Assembly: GCA_036504595.1 (NCBI GenBank)
Contig: DASXUX010000074.1
Location: 1 to 64,000, forward strand
Origin: DASXUX01 sp036504595
GTDB taxonomy: Bacteria; Planctomycetota; SZUA-567; H5-PLA8
DNA length: 64,000 nt
Reading direction: 5' to 3'
The notes below the pieces were generated by a model. That model saw nothing but the letters and a program-made list of their open reading frames with translations. It had not been told where the DNA came from and did no database searches. Shown piece by piece: positions 44,198-50,911 of the stretch (its first letter is position 1; every line of letters begins with the position of its first letter). Made by a program: the position numbers and the translations under genes.

Positions 44198-44845
44198 ATG
44201 GAGATGATGGGGCGTATTCTGGCGATAATGGCCGCGGTGGCGGTCGTGAGCGGCGGGGTGAGTGGCGTGCGGGCGGAAGACGCCAAGCGCATTGGCGTGG
44301 TGAACGTCTCGCGCGTGTTCAACTCCTACGAGAAGGTCAAAGTGGTGCAGGACAAGATGGAGAAGCTCTTCGACGCGGACCGCAAGAGCATCGCCACGGC
44401 CGGCGACGATCTGAAGAAGTGGGAAGACAAGATTCGCGTCGATCCGCGGGATCCGAAGGCGAACGTGGAGTTCTTCCAGGAGATCCAGAAGTTCGAACTG
44501 ACCAAGCTGCAGCTCGAAATGCGTTTCCGGAAGCTTTCAGAGGAAGTCGAGAAGCGGCGCAAAGACGAGATGAAATCGGTGCTGAACGATATCAAGGCGG
44601 CGATTCGTACCGTCGGGACGGCCGAGAAGTTCGACCTGGTGCTGCGCGCGCCGGAGTTCGACGAAGATTTCGATCCGGCCAAGGCTGCCAATCCCGCCGA
44701 GAAGGAGCGCAACGAGCCGCAGAGCGCGGCGGAATTGGTCCGCAAGTTCCGCGAAAATCCCGTGCTGTACTTCTCGCAGGGCGTGGACGTGACGCAGCCG
44801 GTCATCGACAAGCTGAACGGGGATTTCAAGAAGACAGCGCCGTAA
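44198..44845 (+). CDS. OmpH/Skp-family periplasmic chaperone, copy 2
   Basis: I use the ATG at 44198 (AAAAGGAG upstream), giving 215 residues. It has a signal peptide (about 1-24), then IGVVNVSRVFNSYEKVKVVQ, aligned with copy 1, and the same coiled-coil arms and FDLVLRAPEF strand. The C-terminal ends of both copies share FRENPVLYFSQGVDVT / FNRNPVLFGAKTVDIT, so they are tandem duplicates that have diverged. Probably in one operon with bamA. Tandem skp genes are seen in several PVC and Bacteroidota genomes. Confidence 0.88.
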   Translation: MEMMGRILAIMAAVAVVSGGVSGVRAEDAKRIGVVNVSRVFNSYEKVKVVQDKMEKLFDADRKSIATAGDDLKKWEDKIRVDPRDPKANVEFFQEIQKFELTKLQLEMRFRKLSEEVEKRRKDEMKSVLNDIKAAIRTVGTAEKFDLVLRAPEFDEDFDPAKAANPAEKERNEPQSAAELVRKFRENPVLYFSQGVDVTQPVIDKLNGDFKKTAP

Positions 44846-44847
44846 CT

Positions 44848-44886
44848 GAGTAAGCAGGAGGCAGTAAGCAGGATGCAGGAGGCGGT
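44848..44886. repeat. GCAGTAA/GCAGGAG short-period array, copy 2
   Basis: GTAAGCAGGAGGCAGTAAGC and two more units follow the second ompH stop directly. Confidence 0.75.
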
Positions 44887-44919
44887 GGCGTGCGCGAGCA
44901 TGGAGCCACCGCTTTTCTT
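44882..44919 (+). terminator. Rho-independent terminator between ompH copy 2 and lpxD
   Basis: The stem GCGGTGGC (44882-44889) / GCCACCGC (44905-44912) is followed by TTTTCTTT. It argues against an lpxD start upstream of 44920. Confidence 0.7.
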
Positions 44920-44949
44920 TGGGCTGACGGGCACGCGGAATACTCACAG

Positions 44950-45984
44950 ATGTCAATCACTCTGGGCGAACTGGCTGCAAAGATCGGCGCGTCGCTGGTG
45001 CGAGGCGAAGCGGCTTTGCTCATGGATGGCGTGGCGAACCTTTCGGATGCCGGGGCGCGCGAGCTCGCCCCGTTTACGAACGCGAAATTTGCAGGCGAAT
45101 TGGAGCGCACGCGAGCGGGCGCGGTGCTGGCGTTTGACGAGAAATCAGCCGGATCGCTTCCAGCGGGGACGGCGCTTTTGGTCGCGGCCGATCCGGAGAT
45201 GGCGCTGATCTCAGCCATCAACCTGCTGCATCCGATGGCCGAAGAGACGGTGGGGGTGGATCCGCGAGCTGTGGTGGAGCCAGGCGCGGAGCTGGGCGCT
45301 GACGTTCATCTGGGGCCCTTTGCGATCGTTCGATCCGGCGCCCGGATCGGCGCAGGTTCGCACATCATGGCTCATTCCGTGATCGGCCGGAACTGCGTTA
45401 TCGGCGCGAACTGCCGCGTTTATCCAAACGTGGTCTTGTACGACAACGTGAAGGTGGGCGAGCGCGTGATTCTGCACGCGGGGGTGATCCTGGGCGCCGA
45501 CGGCTTTGGCTACAAATTCCGTCAAGGCAAGCACGTCAAAGTGCCGCAGGTCGGGACGGTCGAGATTGGAAATGACGTCGAGATCGGCGCGAACACTTGC
45601 ATCGACCGCGGCGCGCTGGGGCCCACGCGAATTGGCGACGGCACGAAGATCGACAATCTCGTGCAGATCGGCCACGGCGTGCGCATCGGCCGGCACTGCA
45701 TCCTGTGCGGACAGTCGGCGCTGGCGGGGTCGTGCACGATGGAGGATTACGCGGTGATCGGCGGGAACGTCGGCATCGCGGATCATATCGTCTTGGGAAA
45801 AGGCGCTCGCGTGGGGGCCAAGAGCGGCGTGTCGAGAGACGTTCCGCCTGGAGGCGAGGTCTTTGGCTTGCCCGCGGAAGAGCGCAAGGCGGCATTTCGG
45901 CAGTTGGCGGCTCTGCGGCAATTGCCCGAACTGCTGGGGCGGATTCGGGAACTCGAGAAGCAGCTTGGCGCACGCAAGAAGTGA
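44950..45984 (+). CDS. lpxD: UDP-3-O-acylglucosamine N-acyltransferase
   Basis: I use the ATG at 44950, where the LpxD family opening (MSITLGELAAKIGASLV) begins, giving 344 residues, normal length. The N-terminal uridine-binding domain (about 1-100) precedes a left-handed beta-helix of hexapeptide repeats (about 105-320; IGRNCVIGANCRVYPNVVL, VQIGHGVRIGRHCILCG with the catalytic His). The C-terminal helix is present. It adds the second acyl chain in lipid A synthesis, which implies a lipopolysaccharide outer membrane. No other lpx gene follows in the window, unlike the usual bamA-skp-lpxD-fabZ-lpxA order. Confidence 0.94.
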   Translation: MSITLGELAAKIGASLVRGEAALLMDGVANLSDAGARELAPFTNAKFAGELERTRAGAVLAFDEKSAGSLPAGTALLVAADPEMALISAINLLHPMAEETVGVDPRAVVEPGAELGADVHLGPFAIVRSGARIGAGSHIMAHSVIGRNCVIGANCRVYPNVVLYDNVKVGERVILHAGVILGADGFGYKFRQGKHVKVPQVGTVEIGNDVEIGANTCIDRGALGPTRIGDGTKIDNLVQIGHGVRIGRHCILCGQSALAGSCTMEDYAVIGGNVGIADHIVLGKGARVGAKSGVSRDVPPGGEVFGLPAEERKAAFRQLAALRQLPELLGRIRELEKQLGARKK

Positions 45985-46173
45985 GCGGCCGCAGTTCTTG
46001 GCCGGTTTCGCATTATAAAACGAGTGATTCTTTGTAGGCGTCTTCCGCGAAATTGCGGGGTACAATTCAGCCGAAAGAGACAGCGGCAATGTTTGGGTGC
46101 CACAGGGTGTTCTTGCGCATGAGCGTGGCGCCATTACACTCATAAGCCCCATACTTTCTATAAAGGAGTTCCC

Positions 46174-47913
46174 ATGGACGAAGAAATCGGCAAACCCAAA
46201 GCTCCGTTTTATGTCGCGGTGGGCCTGATCATCCTTGCGCTGATGGCCTTCGCGGCGTGGCGCATGGATCTTATCGCGCCCAAGGGCAAGGGCCCCGACA
46301 TGCCGAAGCTCTCGGATGAGGAGCTGAAGAAACTGAAGACGCCGACGGAAGCCGCGGACAACGCGGCGCCGACGACGGTCAAGGAATACAAGTACGTTGC
46401 GGCCGAAAAGCTGCCGCCGGTCACCGGCGTGGCCAGATATGCGAAACTCGAGAACGAGACGGTCAAGTTTGCGCTGAACGTCTGGGCCGGCTGGGCGCCG
46501 ATTGTCTATGCGAATCAGGGCTTCAAACCCAAGAAGGAATGGACCACTCCGGACGGCAAGAAGTTCAAGATCGAACTGGTGCTCATCGACGACCCTGTGC
46601 TGATGCGCGACGCATATGCCGCGGGGAAAGTGCACATCGGCTGGGCGACGGTGGACATGCTGCCGCTGTTCATGGAGCAGTTGAAAAAAGACTCGCTTAT
46701 GATGCCGCGCGTGTTTCAGCAGATCGACTGGTCCAACGGCGGCGACGGCATTGTCTCGCGCGCGAATATCGATTCGATCAGCAAGCTGCGCGGCAAGACG
46801 GTCGTGCTGGCGCAGAACTCGCCGTCGGAGTATTTCCTGCTGAATACGTTGATCAACGGCGGCGTGCAGCCGGCGGAAGTGACGATGAAATTCACCGGCG
46901 ACGCGTTCCAGGCCGCCGCGGCGTTTGCGGCCGACAAGTCGATTGCGGCGGCGGTGTCGTGGGCGCCGGACATTTACAAGCTGGCGAAGATCCCGGGCAA
47001 CAAGCTGCTGGTTTCCACCGGCGACGCCAACCATCTGATCGCCGACGTGTGGTTCGCGCGCGCGGACTTCGCGAAGGAAAACCCGGGCATCATCGAGGGG
47101 ATCGTGCGCGGCATTCTGGACGCGGTGGAAGAATTGGAGCCGCAGGAGAAGAAGCAGCAGGTCGCCAAGTACATGGCGGAAGGTTACAACCTGCCCGAAC
47201 CCGATGCGCTGGGGATGCTGGGCGACGCGCACTGGACGAACTACCGCGAGAACTACGAGTTTTTCCTGAACGCGAACAACCCGACGAATTTCGAGCGTGT
47301 TTGGGACAATTCGTATTTCCTGTATCGCAGCATCCGCAAGATCACGACAGAGAAGATAGCGTTCGATCAGGTGGCGGATTTCAGCGTGATCCAGAAGTTG
47401 GGCTCCGAGCCGAAGTACGCCAACAGCGTGAACAAGTACAAGACCGAGTTCGCGGCCAAGAGCGTGACGGCGATCAAGGCGGAGGCCGGCGAGATTCTCA
47501 CGAAGACCGTCGTGGTCCATTTCCCGCCGAACAGCTTCGATCTGCAGGCGAAGATCACGCGCAACGTCGGCGGCAAAATGGTCGAAGAAGCGTACGACCC
47601 GAACGTTGATTTCGTGGTCAAGGACATCGCGGGAATGGCGGGGCAGTTCGGCGCGGCGCGCATTGTGATCGAAGGGCACACCGATGCATCGATGAAAGGC
47701 GTCGTTCCTTTTGCGGGCGTAAAGGAGCTTTCGTCGCAGCGAGCGGCGGCCGTGAAGGACGCTTTGCTGAAGAAGTTCCCCAGTATTCCGGCGAACCAGA
47801 TTTCGACCGAAGGCATGGGCTGGAACGTGCCCGCCGACCCGACTCAGCCGAACGATCACGTCAAGAATCGGCGCGTGGAAGTCAAAGTGTTCCCGATGGA
47901 GCAGCAACAGTAA
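46174..47913 (+). CDS. ABC-transporter substrate-binding protein fused to OmpA-like peptidoglycan-binding domain
   Basis: 579 residues, AAGGAG site. Residues about 11-28 are an uncleaved-looking N-terminal membrane helix without a lipobox. Residues about 90-390 are an NMT1/SsuA-like periplasmic binding protein (LNVWAGWAPIVYANQGF, KVHIGWATVDMLPLF, LRGKTVVLAQNSPSEYFLL). The C-terminal about 110 residues are an OmpA-like domain: IVIEGHTDAS, LSSQRAAAVKDALLKKF, GMGWNVPA, and NRRVEVKVF carrying the conserved Arg. This ties an inner-membrane-anchored solute receptor to the cell wall. The permease and ATPase follow on the same strand. NMT1-type systems import nitrate, sulfonates, thiamine precursors or similar; the ligand is unknown. 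Confidence 0.9.
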   Translation: MDEEIGKPKAPFYVAVGLIILALMAFAAWRMDLIAPKGKGPDMPKLSDEELKKLKTPTEAADNAAPTTVKEYKYVAAEKLPPVTGVARYAKLENETVKFALNVWAGWAPIVYANQGFKPKKEWTTPDGKKFKIELVLIDDPVLMRDAYAAGKVHIGWATVDMLPLFMEQLKKDSLMMPRVFQQIDWSNGGDGIVSRANIDSISKLRGKTVVLAQNSPSEYFLLNTLINGGVQPAEVTMKFTGDAFQAAAAFAADKSIAAAVSWAPDIYKLAKIPGNKLLVSTGDANHLIADVWFARADFAKENPGIIEGIVRGILDAVEELEPQEKKQQVAKYMAEGYNLPEPDALGMLGDAHWTNYRENYEFFLNANNPTNFERVWDNSYFLYRSIRKITTEKIAFDQVADFSVIQKLGSEPKYANSVNKYKTEFAAKSVTAIKAEAGEILTKTVVVHFPPNSFDLQAKITRNVGGKMVEEAYDPNVDFVVKDIAGMAGQFGAARIVIEGHTDASMKGVVPFAGVKELSSQRAAAVKDALLKKFPSIPANQISTEGMGWNVPADPTQPNDHVKNRRVEVKVFPMEQQQ

Positions 47914-48000
47914 GGTGGCGGCCGCCCCCTCACCCCGCGTTCGCTTCGCTCACGTCGGCCCTCTCCCGCAAGGGGAGGGGGCTTCTGCGGCGGTCGCCGC
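47914..48000. repeat. CCCTCTCCCGCAAGGGGAGGGG palindrome
   Basis: A GC-rich stem (CCCTCTCCC/GGGGAGGGG with TTCGCTTCGC nearby) starts directly after the binding-protein stop. Related elements are at 53510 and, coding, at 54243. The type is widespread in unrelated bacteria. Confidence 0.75.
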
Positions 48001-48015
48001 TGGAGATCAGCACGC

Positions 48016-48837
48016 TTGAACAACGGTGGTTGGATTGCCCGGTTTTTCAAGTTGCGCGAGCAGCCGTCGCTGCTGACGCGGTTCGTCGCCGGCGTTCTGT
48101 GCGTCGCGCTCGTGCTGGGCGTCTGGTCCTTTCTGACGGCTGGCAAGCCGGAAGAGCGGATTCTTCCGCGGGGTGTTATCGACAGCCCGAGAGAAACGTT
48201 CTCCACATTCGGCTCGCTTTGGTTTGACCGCGAACTGACGCGGAACATGGCGTTGTCCGTGTGGCGGCTGCTGCAAGGCTTTGGCCTGGCCGCACTGGTG
48301 GGCGTGCCTCTGGGCGTACTCTGCGGAACCTGGCCGCGCATCAACGCGTTCTTTGCGCCGATTTCGGTATTCGGGCGCAACGTGCCGGTGTCGGCGCTGG
48401 TGCCGCTGACGCTCGTCTGGTTTGGAATTGGCGAGCTTCAGAAAATCATGTTCATCTTCATCGCGTGCGTGATGTTCATCGTGTTCGATTCGGCGCGCGC
48501 GATCGCTTCCGTGCGTGAACAGTATGTGCAAACGGCGCTGACGCTCGGCGCGAAGAAATCGCAGGTTGTGTTGAAGGTGCTCGTTCCGCTGGCTCTGCCG
48601 GACATTGTCGGTTCGCTGCGACTGCTGTTCGGGCTGGCGTTCGGCTACATCATTCTGGCCGAACTGATCGGGCAAGAGGGCGGCGTCGGCAATCTGATCA
48701 GCGATTCGCAGCGCATCGGGCCGCGCGAGCACGTCTACCTGATTTTGTTTACGATCACCATCGTGGCTTACGGCATCGACCGTTTGTTGTTCAAGTTCCA
48801 GCATTTTATTTTTCCCTATCGCGAGATGGAGGACTGA
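48016..48837 (+). CDS. ABC-transporter permease (SsuC/NrtB type)
   Basis: TTG start at 48016 with TGGAG upstream; no ATG alternative before the first helix. The 273-residue protein has about six membrane helices. The permease EAA loop is clear (YVQTALTLGAKKSQVVLKVL, then VPLALPDIVGSL), about residues 175-205. It forms the channel for the binding protein upstream, driven by the ATPase downstream (10 nt apart). Confidence 0.9.
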   Translation: MNNGGWIARFFKLREQPSLLTRFVAGVLCVALVLGVWSFLTAGKPEERILPRGVIDSPRETFSTFGSLWFDRELTRNMALSVWRLLQGFGLAALVGVPLGVLCGTWPRINAFFAPISVFGRNVPVSALVPLTLVWFGIGELQKIMFIFIACVMFIVFDSARAIASVREQYVQTALTLGAKKSQVVLKVLVPLALPDIVGSLRLLFGLAFGYIILAELIGQEGGVGNLISDSQRIGPREHVYLILFTITIVAYGIDRLLFKFQHFIFPYREMED

Positions 48838-48846
48838 GCCGAGCGT

Positions 48847-49803
48847 ATGGACCAGCCCCCCGCGACGCCCTCTCCGGCACCTGCAGAGAAGCCAACTCCG
48901 CAAGCGGCCAAGCATGATGCAAGCGCTCCGGCGATCGGAGTGTGCGGCGTGCCAGCGGCCGCTCCCGCGCCGGCAAACCCCGCGAAGCCCGCTCGGCCGC
49001 ACGTGGTTGAATTCCGCGGCGTGACGAAGACTTTCGCAGCGGGCACCCGGCGCGAGTACACGGCGATCAAAGACGTCTCGTTTTGCGTTGAGGACTTGGA
49101 AGACGTTGGCGAACTGATTGCGGTCCTGGGACCGTCGGGCTGCGGAAAAAGCACGGTGCTGAAACTGATCGCGGGGTTGGAGCCGCAGTTTCCGCCAACG
49201 ACCGGAGAGGTGCTGGTGCTCGGGCAGCCCGTGACAGGCCCCGGCGCGGACCGCGGGATGGTTTTTCAGGAGTATTCGGCGTTCGACAATCGCACCGTGC
49301 TGGACAACGTGGCTTTCGGCCTGGAATGCCGCGGCGTGAAGCGGGCGGAGCGGCACGAGCGGGCGATGGAGTGGATCGGGAAGGTGGGGCTTGATCCGAA
49401 GAAGGACGCGACCAAGTATCCGCACCAGCTTTCGGGCGGGATGCGCCAGCGCGTGGCCATTGCGCGCTCGCTGATCCTGAATCCGCGCATTTTGCTGATG
49501 GACGAGCCCTTCGGCGCGCTGGACCCGATGACGCGGCTGCGGATGCAGGACTTGCTCATCAAGCTTTGGGAAGCGGCGGAAGCGACGGTGTTCTTCGTGA
49601 CGCATTCGATCGAGGAAGCTGTGTTCCTGGGCGACCGGATTTATGTTTTTTCGAATCCGCCTGGCACGATTTTGGAGCAGTGTTTTGCGCCGCGGCCGGA
49701 CCGGCCAGCGATCGAGTCTCAAGCGCTGCCGGAGTTTTCCGAGCGCGTGAAATATATACGATCGAAGATTGCGAAGATGGAAGAACAGGCGGGGATACTG
49801 TAA
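48847..49803 (+). CDS. ABC-transporter ATPase (SsuB/NrtD type)
   Basis: 318 residues, about 50 longer than usual because of a Pro/Ala-rich N-terminal segment (1-48). Walker A is GPSGCGKSTVLKL (about 98-110), the signature is LSGGMRQRVAIARSL, Walker B is ILLMDEPFGALD, and the switch His is in FVTHSIEEA. It powers the importer encoded by the two preceding genes. Confidence 0.93.
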   Translation: MDQPPATPSPAPAEKPTPQAAKHDASAPAIGVCGVPAAAPAPANPAKPARPHVVEFRGVTKTFAAGTRREYTAIKDVSFCVEDLEDVGELIAVLGPSGCGKSTVLKLIAGLEPQFPPTTGEVLVLGQPVTGPGADRGMVFQEYSAFDNRTVLDNVAFGLECRGVKRAERHERAMEWIGKVGLDPKKDATKYPHQLSGGMRQRVAIARSLILNPRILLMDEPFGALDPMTRLRMQDLLIKLWEAAEATVFFVTHSIEEAVFLGDRIYVFSNPPGTILEQCFAPRPDRPAIESQALPEFSERVKYIRSKIAKMEEQAGIL

Positions 49804-49806
49804 CAT

Positions 49807-49845
49807 AAGTCCAGAAGTCGAGCGGTCGAGGAGTCCAGAGTCGGC
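49807..49845. repeat. AGTCCAG/GGTCGAG short-period array
   Basis: AGTCCAGAAGTCGAGCGGTC and GAGTCCAGAGTC follow the ATPase stop within 6 nt; units are 7-8 bp and degenerate. Confidence 0.6.
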
Positions 49846-49878
49846 GGCTTCCAGAAACTCGAGCTTTCAGGACGGCAT

Positions 49879-50760
49879 ATGGCGCGCGCAAGTTTCGGCC
49901 AATATATCAAAGCGGCGTTCACGAACCGGTGGAACTTGCTGGTGTTGGTGGGTTCTGTCGTCGCTTCGCTGATTTGCCCGTTGCCGGAAGTTGGCTTGGC
50001 GCTGACGGCGGCGGCGGAGATCGCCTTTTTGGCCAGCGTGGGGACGAGCGCGCGGTTTCAGCGTTCGATCGACGCTCAGAATGCGGCAAGAGATGAGAGC
50101 GAAGCGAGCTCAAAGATGCGGATGCGTTTTCAGCAGCTCTATTACGGGCTGGAATTGAACGATCAGAGGCGCTTCGAGGCGTTGCGGGCGCGCTGCGAGG
50201 TGCTGGGCGACTCTCAGGGGCCGTCAGGAACCGAAGAGCAATCGGAGAAGCTGGACGAGTTTTCGGACATGCAGCTTACGGGCATCAACAAGCTGCTGTG
50301 GGTTTATCTGAAACTGCTGCACACGCGAGCGACGCTGCAACGCTTCTTCAAGTCTACGAATGAGGACGAAATCAAGGGCTTGGTCGAGAACACGCGCAAG
50401 CGGCTCGATGCGCTTCCACAGCAGTCCAGCGACGATATTACGGAGAAGAAGCGTCACAGTTTGGAAGACACGATGACCACCGCGACCGCGCGCGCGGACA
50501 ATCTGAAGCGCGCGAAAGAGAACTACGATTACGTCGAGCTGGAACTGGAACGCATCGCGGCCAAGCTGACGGCTCTGGCGGAATCGGCGGTCAACCGCCA
50601 CGATCCGGCGGGGCTGACGACCGAAGTCGATTCGATCGCTCAAAGCGTGCAGACCACCGAGCAGACCATCGGAGACTTGCGCGAGATTACCGGCTTCACC
50701 AACGATGACCTCGTTGCGCCGCCAATCTTGCGGCGTCCGCAGCAACGGGTGAAAGCGTAG
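49879..50760 (+). CDS. Membrane/coiled-coil protein of unknown function, linked to the ABC importer
   Basis: 293 residues. Two hydrophobic helices (about 19-35 and 40-55) are followed by an almost wholly helical, charged region (about 70-275) with predicted coiled coils (ENTRKRLDALPQQ, ENYDYVELELERIAAKL). I do not recognise a family. It is transcribed with the importer (75 nt after the ATPase) and could be an accessory that links the permease to something else. It ends at a palindrome that separates it from the convergent kinase gene. Confidence 0.65.
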   Translation: MARASFGQYIKAAFTNRWNLLVLVGSVVASLICPLPEVGLALTAAAEIAFLASVGTSARFQRSIDAQNAARDESEASSKMRMRFQQLYYGLELNDQRRFEALRARCEVLGDSQGPSGTEEQSEKLDEFSDMQLTGINKLLWVYLKLLHTRATLQRFFKSTNEDEIKGLVENTRKRLDALPQQSSDDITEKKRHSLEDTMTTATARADNLKRAKENYDYVELELERIAAKLTALAESAVNRHDPAGLTTEVDSIAQSVQTTEQTIGDLREITGFTNDDLVAPPILRRPQQRVKA

Positions 50761-50762
50761 GG

Positions 50763-50904
50763 TGTGGCACGGGCAGGCCATGCCACGGCTTCTTGTGGCA
50801 TGGATTGCCCGTGCGATAACGCCGCGGATTCATGGGCAATCCGCCGAAGCAAGAAACCGCTTCGGCGGGCGGCGGTGCCGCAGCCGGATGTGCCCGTGCC
50901 ACAC
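50763..50904. repeat. Two GTGGCACGGGCA palindromes between convergent genes
   Basis: GTGTGGCACGGGCA..TGCCCGTGC (50763-50814) and CATGGGCAATCCGCCGAAGC..TGCCCGTGCCACAC (50831-50904) fill the space between the stops at 50760 (plus) and 50912 (minus). The inner CCGCCGAAGC/GCTTCGGCGG stem matches the design of the element at 55. Confidence 0.85.
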
Positions 50905-50911
50905 AGCAACC

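Noticed and set aside
45211..47907. Minus-strand open frame of 898 codons across lpxD and the binding-protein gene
   Set aside because: It is antisense to two well-supported genes and crosses their intergenic region; the product is His/Arg/Val-rich low-complexity sequence.
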